Origin: CAWGYQ01 sp963817395
GTDB lineage: Bacteria > Acidobacteriota > Vicinamibacteria > Vicinamibacterales > CAVPJW01
DNA: 64,000 nt
Direction: 5' to 3'
NCBI GenBank assembly: GCA_963817395.1
Contig: CAWFOC010000002.1
Coordinates: 1 to 64,000 of the forward strand
A program made the position numbers and the translations under genes. This document shows, one piece after another, positions 1 to 7,770 of the stretch (position 1 is the stretch's first letter; every line of letters begins with the position of its first letter). The notes under the pieces were generated by a model. That model was given only the letters and a program-made list of their open reading frames with translations, did not search any database and was not told the DNA's origin.

Positions 1-694
1 AGGCGATGGGAAAGACGAAGAAGACCGGGAAGATATGGGCCCGCCAGGCCGCGCCGAAGCCAAACGCCCACCACAGGACGGCGACGGCGCAGAGATGAAA
101 GAGCAACGACGCGCGCCGCTCGTGTCCGATGCGGCGCTGGACATCCGCGGGGTAGGTGGCCGTCTCGCGGCGCGCCGCACGGAAATAGATGGGGAACAGC
201 GCCGGCGTGCAGGTACAGCAGCTTGTACCAGCGCTTGTTGACCTTCGGCGACAGATGGTGACGCTTGGGATCGTCGTCTTCCGAGCCGAGCTCGGCGTGA
301 TGATCGAGGTGCCACTGCGTGAACTGCGTCGCCGAAATGCCGCTGGGAGTCGCGTAGAGGAAGCCGAGGAGGCGTTCCGCGAGCGGCCGGCGTTGACAAA
401 AATCAGGTGGTGAACCACCTCGTGCAGGAGCACCGTAAAATTGAACACGGTGAAGCCCTGCACGAATGCCAGCGGAATCCAGACGAGGGGGTGGTCGAAT
501 CGGATGAGCGCCCAAGTGGTGAAGCCGAGCAGTAGAAACTGACGGGCGGTCACCAGGAGATGTCGAGCGGCTGACTTCTCATGCAGCTCGACGAGCAGGG
601 GCCGAGGCAGCTCGCGGCCGAGTTCCGCGCGCAGCGCCGTCGCATGCTGACTGAAATAGTGCTCTTTCACCTGCGCGGCTCCCGCATCGCACAT
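1..694 (-). CDS. Fatty acid desaturase, 3' truncated by window edge, two frameshifts
   Basis: Membrane di-iron desaturase acting on fatty acyl or sphingolipid-type chains. Reading the minus strand, the chain runs through a hydrophobic stretch into HEVVHH (first histidine box, about residue 95), then QWHLDHHAELG (second box, HxxHH). A membrane region follows and reaches the window edge, so the third box is outside. The reading frame changes near 386-392 and near 202-208; correcting one base at each joins all the desaturase-like sequence. ATG at 694 is the longest start. GTG at 670, with GGGAG about 9 bases upstream, is equally plausible because a -10-like TACAAT covers 693-698. It is divergent from the small barrel-like protein at 814. 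The exact regiospecificity cannot be told. Confidence 0.8.
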   Translation of the reverse strand, partial: MCDAGAAQVKEHYFSQHATALRAELGRELPRPLLVELHEKSAARHLLVTARQFLLLGFTTWALIRFDHPLVWIPLAFVQGFTVFNFTVLLHEVVHHLIFVNAGRSRNASSASSTRLPAAFRRRSSRSGTSIITPSSARKTTIPSVTICRRRSTSAGTSCCTCTPALFPIYFRAARRETATYPADVQRRIGHERRASLLFHLCAVAVLWWAFGFGAAWRAHIFPVFFVFPIA

Positions 695-701
695 TGTACC
701 A
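693..701 (-). promoter_or_regulatory. Extended -10 promoter element of the desaturase gene
   Basis: The minus strand reads TGGTACAAT, an extended -10 (TGn plus TACAAT). No convincing -35 lies 17 bases upstream. If used, transcription would start near 686, which favours the GTG at 670 as translation start. Confidence 0.35.
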
Positions 702-813
702 TGCTGAACCGCCGCCAGAGCGTCGCGTCGCTCGCATCCGAAAGCGGCGATAATGACGGACCCGTGCGCGCTACCAGACTGCGCACCCGCAAGCCCGAAA
801 GGACGTCATCTGC

Positions 814-1284
814 ATGCGCCCTCTGACGACCGTTGTTGCGCTCGCGATCCTCATCGGCATTGCACGGCCGGCGGCCGCTGATGCGACGGTCTTTCTCGGC
901 ACGATGTCGAATCCTTCCAATCGGCTCACGCGTGGGTTCGGGGTGGGCTTCAGTCTGCTCGTCGTCGGGTTTGAGTTCGAGTACGGCACCGTGTCGGAGG
1001 ATGACCTCGACGCCACGCCGGCGCTGACCACCGGTATGGGCAATCTGCTCGTCCAGACTCCGAGCTCCATCCAGTTCTATTTCACCGTGGGGGGCGGCGT
1101 CTACAGGGAGAGTCTCCTGGAACACCAGGAGACGAACTTCGGTATCAATACGGGCGGCGGTGTGAAGATTCCACTCGTCGGCCCCTTACGGCTTCGCCTG
1201 GACTATCGGCTGTTCAAACTGCAAGGCTCACCGCTCTATTCGCACACACACCGTTTCTACGCGGGCGCGAACCTGAGGTTTTGA
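814..1284 (+). CDS. Small exported beta-barrel-like outer membrane protein
   Basis: A 156-residue protein with a clear signal peptide (MRPLTTVVALAILIGIARPAAA, cut near residue 22). Alternating glycine and aromatic segments follow, and the protein ends in Phe (AGANLRF), typical of small outer-membrane barrels that use a C-terminal aromatic for BAM recognition. The start is supported by AAAGGA about 10 bases upstream. No catalytic motif is visible and I do not recognise a named family. It is transcribed divergently from the desaturase and converges on the exported protein at 1328, with a hairpin between. The role is probably structural or a porin-like minor barrel; that is inference. Confidence 0.7.
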   Translation: MRPLTTVVALAILIGIARPAAADATVFLGTMSNPSNRLTRGFGVGFSLLVVGFEFEYGTVSEDDLDATPALTTGMGNLLVQTPSSIQFYFTVGGGVYRESLLEHQETNFGINTGGGVKIPLVGPLRLRLDYRLFKLQGSPLYSHTHRFYAGANLRF

Positions 1285-1292
1285 AGGGGCCT

Positions 1293-1323
1293 GGAAAGAG
1301 GGCGAGCAGGCTCGCCCCCTTCC
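1293..1323. terminator. Bidirectional hairpin terminator between convergent genes
   Basis: GGGCGAGC and GCTCGCCC form a perfect 8-bp stem around a two-base AG loop. The stem is extended by GGAA/TTCC pairs across a small bulge. It lies exactly between the stop codons of two convergent genes (1284 and 1328). There is no long U run, so it may act as a weak or factor-assisted terminator on both strands. Confidence 0.6.
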
Positions 1324-1327
1324 GGAC

Positions 1328-1849
1328 TTATTGCGCGAAGTTGAGCACGGGTGTCAGGTTGAAGGGCGCCTGGCCTCCCGCATACGAGTCGGCGAAAGTC
1401 TTGTACAGCGTCTGGACTTCGGCGGGGAACCCTTCGGAGAGGATCTTTCCGATCGTGTAGTCCGCGTCCTTGACCGCCGGATCGATGACGAAGAAATACA
1501 GGACGCTGTTGTTGGGACCCGGCTCGCTCGCCTTGTAGACGCGCCATCCCTGCGCCTGCTGCTTGCGGGCGGGGTCCTCGCTCTTCATCAGCGATTCCTT
1601 GACCTTCCCCATCACCATTTCGAAATCGGCCGTCTTGTCCGCTTTGATCGTGTTCTGAATCAGCGCCGCGCCGCTGTTGAAGATTCGGGCGGCAGGCGCC
1701 GCCTGCTGCAGGCCCGGCGCACTCGAGACGCCGTTCCGGCTCTCCGCGCCAACGCTGAGGGCGAACCCGCTCGCCACAGCCGCGAGCGCGAAACCGAACC
1801 AGACGACGCGCGTGCGCACCGCCGGCAATCCAGGTGTAAATCGCATCAA
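1328..1849 (-). CDS. Hypothetical exported protein
   Basis: A 173-residue protein with a basic N-terminus and a hydrophobic segment (about residues 14-34) that reads as a signal peptide or membrane anchor. A linker rich in Ala and Gln follows, then a compact domain (about 58-173) with repeated references to an aligned core: FEMVMGKVKESL, GWRVYKASEP, YFFVIDP. A good AAGGAGG-like site sits just upstream of ATG 1849. I do not recognise the family. It converges with the barrel-like gene and stands 40 bases after hemW on the same strand, so it could be expressed from its own promoter or by read-through from hemW. Confidence 0.65.
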   Translation of the reverse strand: MMRFTPGLPAVRTRVVWFGFALAAVASGFALSVGAESRNGVSSAPGLQQAAPAARIFNSGAALIQNTIKADKTADFEMVMGKVKESLMKSEDPARKQQAQGWRVYKASEPGPNNSVLYFFVIDPAVKDADYTIGKILSEGFPAEVQTLYKTFADSYAGGQAPFNLTPVLNFAQ

Positions 1850-1888
1850 GTCCTCCTTGAGGAAAGCATACTCTAGCGTACCGGGCTT

Positions 1889-3016
1889 CTAGACGAAAAC
1901 AGCCATGACGTCGTTCGCAAGGAGCATGCCGCGGCGTGTCAGCCGCAGCCGCGACCCCTCACGAACCAGCAGACCCGCATCGATGGCGGGCGTCAACTCT
2001 GCTTCGAAGCGTCCCCAAACATCAAGGCCAAAACGCTCGGACAACTCGTTCAGGTCGATGCCCTCCACCAGCCGCAGCCCCGTAAAACAGGCCTCGCCCA
2101 GCCGCTCCGCGGCGCCCATCACCTTGACGTCCACGCTGACTGGAGCCCCGCGTTCGATCCGGTCAATATAGTCACCCGTGCCGGAGAGATTCTTCCAACG
2201 GCGGTTGCGGAACGTCGAGTGCGCGCCGCACCCGAAGCCAAGCCACTCGCCGCTTGCCCAATACTTGATGTTGTGCCGGCTTTCCAATCCGGGCCGGCTG
2301 ACATTGGAAATCTCGTACTGCCGGAACCCCGCGGACTCCAAACGGGCCAGCGCCTCCAGATACATCTCGGCGGCGTCGTCATCGGCGGCCTGCGACCAGC
2401 CGCCGCGCGCCATTTCTTCGCGAATCGGCGCGTTGGGGTAGAGCTCGAGAATGTACATCGAGAGGTGGTCCGGCGCGACGGCGATGGCCCGGTCGACCGA
2501 CTCGAGCCAGTCGGCGACGGACTGCCCAGGTAGCCACATCATCAAGTCGAGGCTCACGTTGTCGAACCCGGCAAGGCGGGCCAGGTCGACCGCGCGCTGA
2601 GCCCGCTCGCCGTCGTGCAGCCGGCCGAGGCGCCTGAGCTCTGCGTCACGAAATGATTGCACACCGTAGCTCAGGCGGGTGACGCCCGCCTCGCGGAACC
2701 CCGTGAGCGTCTCGAGCGTCACGGTTTCAGGATTGGCCTCGAGCGTCACCTCGGTGTCCGCCGTGAGCTCGAATCGCCGACGGCATTCGCCGATGGCGCG
2801 CGCCACCTCTGCGGGCGCGAGCAGCGACGGCGTGCCTCCGCCAAAATAGATGGAGTCGGCCTGACGCGGATCGGTCGCCTCGTCCGTTCCCTGAATCTCG
2901 CGCTCGAGTGCCCTGATGTAGCGAACCTTCAAGGCTTCGTCGTAAAGGCCCCGATTGAAATTGCAGTAATTGCAGATGGCGGAACAGAACGGGATGTGAA
3001 GGTAGAGACCCAGCAC
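1889..3016 (-). CDS. hemW: HemW-like radical SAM protein (heme chaperone)
   Basis: A 375-residue radical SAM enzyme. The cluster motif is C11-x3-C15-x2-C18 within HIPFCSAICNYC, followed by the SAM-binding GGGTPS, EANPE and the C-terminal HemN-like domain. The spacing CxxxCxxC with the following NF is typical of HemW, which binds heme and is thought to pass it to acceptor proteins, rather than of true coproporphyrinogen dehydrogenase HemN. The length matches the family. The gene lies 24 bases downstream of the DnaC-like ATPase on the same strand and is probably co-transcribed. Confusion with HemN is the main alternative; the short N-terminus argues against it. Confidence 0.88.
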   Translation of the reverse strand: MLGLYLHIPFCSAICNYCNFNRGLYDEALKVRYIRALEREIQGTDEATDPRQADSIYFGGGTPSLLAPAEVARAIGECRRRFELTADTEVTLEANPETVTLETLTGFREAGVTRLSYGVQSFRDAELRRLGRLHDGERAQRAVDLARLAGFDNVSLDLMMWLPGQSVADWLESVDRAIAVAPDHLSMYILELYPNAPIREEMARGGWSQAADDDAAEMYLEALARLESAGFRQYEISNVSRPGLESRHNIKYWASGEWLGFGCGAHSTFRNRRWKNLSGTGDYIDRIERGAPVSVDVKVMGAAERLGEACFTGLRLVEGIDLNELSERFGLDVWGRFEAELTPAIDAGLLVREGSRLRLTRRGMLLANDVMAVFV

Positions 3017-3040
3017 GGCACAGGTTCTTCGCCGTTGCGG

Positions 3041-3886
3041 CTAACGGTCTTTGCTGCCGGCTCTCCCGCCCGACCACTTGAGATCGGCGCGGTTGTCACG
3101 AAGTGAAGCCTTGAGTTGACCGGCCGGTTTGACGGACGCGCCTCGACGGGCGGGTCTTCCCCGCTTCCACAGCATCATGAGGTCTTCGGCATTGCCGTTG
3201 GGCGGCAGCTCGCGATAGTCGGCGCCGTCCATCTCGATGAACTCGCACATTTCATGGAGACGCGAACGCATGCGGAAGCCGATACGGAAGAGCAGCGCGT
3301 CGGGATCGACCGGATCCTCGCGATCTTCGTAATTGGACGTGAAGACGGTCGTCCGACGCTCGCTGTACCGGGTGTTGACAATGAGGTTGAGCGTCTCATC
3401 CACCCATTCGGACGTCTTTTCGGCGCCCAGATCGTCGAGAACCAGCAGATCGGCCTCCATCACCGGACGGAGCACCTGTACCTCGGTGGTCCGCACCTCG
3501 CGATCGTACGTGCTGCGAATCAGCTTGAGGAGATCGCGGGTGTCGTAGAAGAGGCCGCGAGCCCCGCGCGTTTCAATCGCCTGTTTCAGGACGGCCACGG
3601 CCAGGTGGGTCTTGCCGACGCCTGGTGGCCCGATGAAGAACAGGCCTCGCTCGTCGGCCGGAAACTCATCCGCCAGTCGGCGCGCCGCGGCGAGCGACCG
3701 GCTCAGCCGCTCGTTGTAGCTGAGGAAGTTCGCAAGTGTACAGTGCTGGTAGCGGCGCGGAATCCTCGCTCCCTCCAACAGCTTCTCGGCGACGCTCCTC
3801 TGCCAGCAGTCACACCGTTCGACGCGGCGCGCGCCGTTGCCAGGTGCTGGCTTCCAGCCGGTGTCGTTGCAGAGAGTGCAGCTCAT
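3041..3886 (-). CDS. DnaC/DnaI-like AAA+ ATPase (helicase-loader type)
   Basis: An AAA+ ATPase resembling DnaC/DnaI/IstB proteins. An N-terminal zinc-knuckle-like segment (CTLCNDTGW then RCDC) precedes the P-loop GPPGVGKTH, the Walker B LLVLDDLG and a sensor region TSNY. A basic C-terminal tail follows (KRGRPARRGASVKPAG). Such proteins load the replicative helicase DnaB, or act as transposition helpers; no transposase is nearby, so the loader role is preferred. ATG at 3886 is chosen; an in-frame TTG at 3898 adds four residues. It sits between hspR and hemW in the same orientation, with a possible promoter at 3962-3989. Confidence 0.85.
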   Translation of the reverse strand: MSCTLCNDTGWKPAPGNGARRVERCDCWQRSVAEKLLEGARIPRRYQHCTLANFLSYNERLSRSLAAARRLADEFPADERGLFFIGPPGVGKTHLAVAVLKQAIETRGARGLFYDTRDLLKLIRSTYDREVRTTEVQVLRPVMEADLLVLDDLGAEKTSEWVDETLNLIVNTRYSERRTTVFTSNYEDREDPVDPDALLFRIGFRMRSRLHEMCEFIEMDGADYRELPPNGNAEDLMMLWKRGRPARRGASVKPAGQLKASLRDNRADLKWSGGRAGSKDR

Positions 3887-3961
3887 GTGATGGATCAATT
3901 ACTGACGAAGGCAGACGCGCGCTCGCGTCCTTCCCGACTGCGGAGGCACGCAAGCGACAGC

Positions 3962-3989
3962 ATGATACTACTCGGAACCGGAAGGTAAA
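3962..3989 (-). promoter_or_regulatory. Possible promoter of the DnaC-like gene and hemW
   Basis: On the minus strand TTTACC (3984-3989) is followed after 16 bases by TATCAT (3962-3967), in the 115-base gap between hspR and the DnaC-like gene. It would separate this pair from the heat-shock operon. The match is moderate only. The rest of the gap shows no gene or RNA. Confidence 0.35.
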
Positions 3990-4001
3990 GCAGCTGACGT
4001 G

Positions 4002-4457
4002 TCAGGTGCGCTTGCGTGAAGTCGCCTCGACGGCTGGCGCGGGCGGCGGCGCCTCAGGCTCCGACGGATTGGAGGGCGATGATTTAACCAGGACGCTTGG
4101 TGGCGACTTCACGAGCGCGGTGCTCAGACGCTGTTCCCAGTCGTCGAGGCCACGCGCGAGCTCCCGCTTGACATATTCCATGAACTCGTTCACCTCACCC
4201 TGCATCTGCTCCATCTTCTTCCTCATGTTCAGGATGATTTCGACGCCGGCCAGATTGACGCCAAGCTCTCGCGTGAGCGACAGAATCGTCTCGAGCTGTT
4301 CGAGGTCCTCTTCCGAATAGAGACGCGTGTTGCCGTCCGTGCGCGAAGGCTTCAGCAGGCCCTCACGCTCGTAAAGCCGCAGTGTTTGAGGATGGATGTT
4401 GTACTTCTGCGCCACGGCGCTGATCATGTAGTACGCCTTGCCAGAACGGGTGGCCAT
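4002..4457 (-). CDS. hspR: HspR, MerR-family heat-shock repressor
   Basis: A 151-residue MerR-type regulator. The winged helix-turn-helix (about residues 10-78, including IHPQTLRLYEREGLLKP) precedes a predicted coiled coil rich in K, E and M. A Pro/Ala/Lys tail follows. The VAQKYNIHPQTLR variant and its place as last gene of dnaK-dnaJ-hspR identify HspR. HspR represses its own operon by binding HAIR inverted repeats, with DnaK acting as co-repressor in Streptomyces. HAIR-like half-sites occur upstream of dnaK at 7585-7626, which supports the same circuit here. It lies 16 bases downstream of dnaJ. Confidence 0.92.
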   Translation of the reverse strand: MATRSGKAYYMISAVAQKYNIHPQTLRLYEREGLLKPSRTDGNTRLYSEEDLEQLETILSLTRELGVNLAGVEIILNMRKKMEQMQGEVNEFMEYVKRELARGLDDWEQRLSTALVKSPPSVLVKSSPSNPSEPEAPPPAPAVEATSRKRT

Positions 4458-4472
4458 TCTGTACCTTCGACC

Positions 4473-5600
4473 TCAATCGCGGCGCGTGGATCGCGATTCG
4501 GCGGCCTCGAGCAACTCGCGCCGCACGTTTTCCGGGTGAAGCTCGCCGAGCTGCCGCAGCAGTTCCTTCGAGCGCTCGTCGAGCGATCGAGGCAATACCA
4601 GGCGTACTTCGACAACCAGGTCACCGGGTCGACCGTCTCTGGGCGACGGCACGCCGCGCTGATACACGCGGAATCGCTGACCCGACTGCGTCCCGGCCGG
4701 TATTCGAAGGCGGGCCGGGCCTTTCAGGGTGGGCACCTCGATCTTGGCGCCCAGCGCGGCTTCGTGTGTCGCGACCGGGACAATCACGTGGAGATCGTCG
4801 CCCTCTCGACGAAACAGCGGATGCGGGTCCACGTGAACAACGACGATCAGCTGGCCGGGAGGGCCGCCCCTCAAGCCTGCATTCCCGCGACCCGCCACGT
4901 GGATGTGCGCGCCGTCCGAGGTACCGGCCGGAACGACGACGGTGGTGGTCTCGCTCCTGGCTTCAACCCCCGCCCCACCGCAGGTGCGGCATGGCGCGAC
5001 ACGCAGATTGCCGGTCCCGCCGCAACGAGTGCAGGGCTTGGCAAACACCATGTGGCCACGGACCGATCGAAGCGACCCCTCTCCCTGACATCTCGGGCAC
5101 GGCTCGGCCGTGGTGTGCCGTGTACCCGCGCCGTGACATTCGGAGCAGCTCGCGCGACGCGTCACGGTCACCGGGTGCTCCATTCCGGCAGCGGCATCCT
5201 CGAGCCGCATGGTGATTGGGACATGAAGATCGGCGCCACGCACGGCGTCGGTCGGGTGGCGGGCGGCGTGCCCGCCGAACATCTCAGCGAACAAATCGCC
5301 GAAGGTCGTCGCGGCTGACGGCGACACGCTTGCGGAGAAATCGAATCCCTCGAATCCGTACGACCTCGCCTGAACTTCGAGCGTCACAATTTCCAGGCGG
5401 CCGGTCAGATCGTAGGTGCGGCGCCGCTCGACGTCGCTCAGAACCGCGTAGGCCTGGGCAATCTGCTTGAAGCGCGCTTCCGCCTCGCCATCGCCGGGAT
5501 TGATGTCGGGATGGTAACGCCGCGCGAGCCGCCGATACGCCCGCTTGATCTCCACGAGCGTCGCCACGCGCGACAGCCCGAGAACCGCATAGACATCCAT
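4473..5600 (-). CDS. dnaJ: Chaperone DnaJ (type I Hsp40)
   Basis: Co-chaperone that stimulates DnaK ATP hydrolysis and delivers substrates. The J domain (about 1-68) carries the HPD motif in RRYHPDINPG. A short Gly/Phe-rich linker with GFDF follows, then four CxxCxGxG zinc repeats (CSECHGAG, CPRCQGEG, CTRCGGTG, CRTCGGAG; about residues 138-205). Two C-terminal beta domains and a dimerisation tail end the protein. About 375 residues is normal for DnaJ. ATG 5600 is preferred over the in-frame TTG at 5606. It is 28 bases downstream of the corrected dnaK stop and 16 bases upstream of hspR. No grpE is present between dnaK and dnaJ. Confidence 0.93.
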   Translation of the reverse strand: MDVYAVLGLSRVATLVEIKRAYRRLARRYHPDINPGDGEAEARFKQIAQAYAVLSDVERRRTYDLTGRLEIVTLEVQARSYGFEGFDFSASVSPSAATTFGDLFAEMFGGHAARHPTDAVRGADLHVPITMRLEDAAAGMEHPVTVTRRASCSECHGAGTRHTTAEPCPRCQGEGSLRSVRGHMVFAKPCTRCGGTGNLRVAPCRTCGGAGVEARSETTTVVVPAGTSDGAHIHVAGRGNAGLRGGPPGQLIVVVHVDPHPLFRREGDDLHVIVPVATHEAALGAKIEVPTLKGPARLRIPAGTQSGQRFRVYQRGVPSPRDGRPGDLVVEVRLVLPRSLDERSKELLRQLGELHPENVRRELLEAAESRSTRRD

Positions 5601-5628
5601 GGCCAATCAGCGTTCGATCCGCGTGCGA

Positions 5629-7528
5629 TCACCGTTTGTCGTCGTCGACGACCTCGGCGTCGATCACGTGCGCCCTCCTCACTGCTTCCTGCCGGCCCGG
5701 GCTCCGGCTGTCCTTCAGCGGCCTGCGGCCCGGCGGCGTTCTTGTAGAGCGACTCGGCCGCCTTGTGCTGCGCTGCCGTCAACTCGCTCGAGGCCCGCTC
5801 CATGGCCGACTGATCGTTGTTCTCGATCGCCTTCTTGAGGCGCTCCACGGCACCCTCGATGGCCTGCCGATCGGACGGGGACAGCTTGTCGCCGGTTTCG
5901 CCCAACATGTGCTCCGCCGCGTAGACCGTCTGATCCGCGCGGTTCCTCGCCTCGATCTCAGCCCGCCGCTTCTTGTCGTCCTCGGCGTGCAGTTCGGCGT
6001 CCCGCATCATGCGATCGACCTCGGACTTGTCCAAGCCGCTCGACGCCGTAATCGTGATCTTCTGCTCCTTGCCGGTCCCACGGTCCTTCGCCGACACGTT
6101 GACGATGCCATTGGCGTCGATGTCGAACGTCACCTCGATCTGGGGCACGCCACGTGGCGCCGGCGGAAGTCCCACCAGATGGAAACGGCCCAGGGTGCGA
6201 TTGTCCTTCGCCAGCTGACGCTCGCCCTGCAGCACATGCACCTCGACGCTCGTCTGGCTGTCGGCGGCGGTCGAAAACACTTCGGCCTTGCGCGTCGGAA
6301 TCGTCGTATTCCGGGGAATCAGCGTCGTCATGACGCCACCGAGCGTCTCGATGCCAAGCGAGAGCGGTGTCACGTCGAGCAGCAGCAGATCCTTCACCTC
6401 GCCCGACAGGACTCCGGCCTGGACGGCCGCGCCAACGGCAACGACCTCGTCAGGATTGACACCCTTGTGCGGTTCCTTGCCGAAGAGCTCCTTGACGATG
6501 GCCTGCACTCGCGGGATGCGCGTCGATCCACCGACGAGCACCACCTCGTGAATCTGGGACGACGTGAGGCCGGAGTCCGAGAGCGCCTGCTTCACGGGGC
6601 CGACCGTTCGCTGCAGCAGGTCTTCAACGAGCTGCTCGAAGCGTGCCCGGGTGAGCTTCATCGACAGGTGCTTCGGCCCGGACTGATCGGCGGTAATGAA
6701 GGGCAGACTGATGTCGGTCTCCATGACGGTGGAAAGCTCCATCTTGGCCTTCTCAGCCGCTTCCTTCAGACGCTGGAGCGCCATCCGGTCCTTGGAGAGA
6801 TCGATGCCGTCGCTCTTCCTGAACTCTGCACTGATCCACTCGATGATGCGCTGATCGAGGTTGTCACCGCCGAGGTGCGTGTCCCCGTTGGTGGCCTTCA
6901 CCTCGACGACCCCCTCGCCCACCTCGAGAATGGAGATATCGAACGTGCCGCCGCCGAAGTCGTAGACGGCAATCGTCTCGTCGCGCTTCTTGTCGAGGCC
7001 GTACGCCAGCGCGGCGGCGGTCGGCTCGTTGACGATCCGCATCACCTCGAGGCCCGCAATCTGGCCCGCATCCTTGGTGGCCTGACGCTGCGCGTCGTTG
7101 AAGTACGCGGGCACCGTAATGACCGCCCGAATCACTTTCTCGCCCAAGTAGTCGTCGGCGGCCTGCTTGAGCTTCTGCAGAATCATCGCGGAGATTTCGG
7201 GCGGCGAATACTCGCGTCCGCCGGCCTTGATGCGCACGTCGCCTCCGGCCGCGGTGACCTGGTACGGCACCATCTTCATCTCTTCCGACACTTCGTTTAA
7301 TTGCCGGCCCATGAAGCGCTTGATTGAAAAGACGGTGTTCTCGGGGTTCGTCACGGCCTGGCGCTTCGCGACCTGACCCACGAGCCGCTCGCCACCCTTC
7401 GTGAATCCCACAACCGAGGGGGTGATCCGATTACCTTCGGCGTTGGTAATGACGACAGGCTCGCCGCCTTCCATCACCGCGACGACCGAGTTGGTAGTAC
7501 CGAGGTCGATGCCAATGATCTTGCTCAT
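5629..7528 (-). CDS. dnaK: Molecular chaperone DnaK (Hsp70), frameshift near the C-terminus
   Basis: ATP-driven Hsp70 chaperone. It begins IIGIDLGTTNS and has the phosphate-2 motif VYDFGGGTFD, VLVGGSTRIP and the substrate-binding domain with the linker DLLLLDVTPLSLG. Near 5665-5680 one base is gained or lost. Uncorrected, the frame runs on across dnaJ; corrected, it ends VIDAEVVDDDKR at a TGA at 5629, an acidic tail close to the usual Hsp70 tail. The resulting length of about 633 residues is normal. GGAG lies a few bases before ATG 7528. It is the first gene of the dnaK-dnaJ-hspR operon and is preceded by a near-consensus promoter. The shift is most likely a sequencing error. Confidence 0.93.
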
Positions 7529-7584
7529 AAGGACTCCGCCCGTTCTGAATGCTGATTAGTGGAACAGACCGGCCAAAAACTATG

Positions 7585-7626
7585 CTCATTCGTAATATAA
7601 AATATGAGTGTATCCATGTCAACTCA
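7585..7626 (-). promoter_or_regulatory. dnaK promoter with HAIR-like HspR half-sites
   Basis: On the minus strand TTGACA (7617-7622) is followed after exactly 17 bases by TATATT (7594-7599), a near-perfect vegetative promoter about 65 bases before dnaK. Three half-sites related to the HspR (HAIR) arm surround it: TGAGTT at 7621-7626 touching the -35, ACTCAT at 7604-7609 in the spacer, and ATGAG at 7585-7589 just past the -10. HAIR is normally CTTGAGT-N7-ACTCAAG; here the spacings are 12 and 14, so this is HAIR-like, not canonical. The placement would block RNA polymerase. Confidence 0.72.
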
Positions 7627-7703
7627 ACAGCTCCGAACGAGACGTCGCCTTCCTAACTCTTTGAGCCGACGCATCATAAGGTCGTAGCGCTCCTTCGCCG
7701 ACG

Positions 7704-7712
7704 TGCTATGAT
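7704..7712 (+). promoter_or_regulatory. Extended -10 promoter of the FecR-domain gene
   Basis: TGCTATGAT (TGC plus TATGAT) lies 58 bases before the ATG at 7771. Transcription would start near 7719, which rules out the upstream in-frame ATG at 7708 as the translation start. No good -35 is visible. Confidence 0.5.
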
Positions 7713-7770
7713 CTGCGGTGCCAGCCCCTATTCCGGAGCCTCCGGACCCTGCCGGCCCGGTCGACGTGCG

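Noticed and set aside
3041..3886. Insertion-sequence helper (IstB) and hence a mobile element
   Set aside because: No transposase, terminal repeats or target duplications nearby; a zinc-knuckle N-terminus fits a DnaC/DnaI-type loader better.
5636..7300. A 554-codon open frame antisense to dnaK
   Set aside because: Composition and motif-free sequence match a GC-rich shadow of dnaK; the dnaK strand has all Hsp70 motifs.
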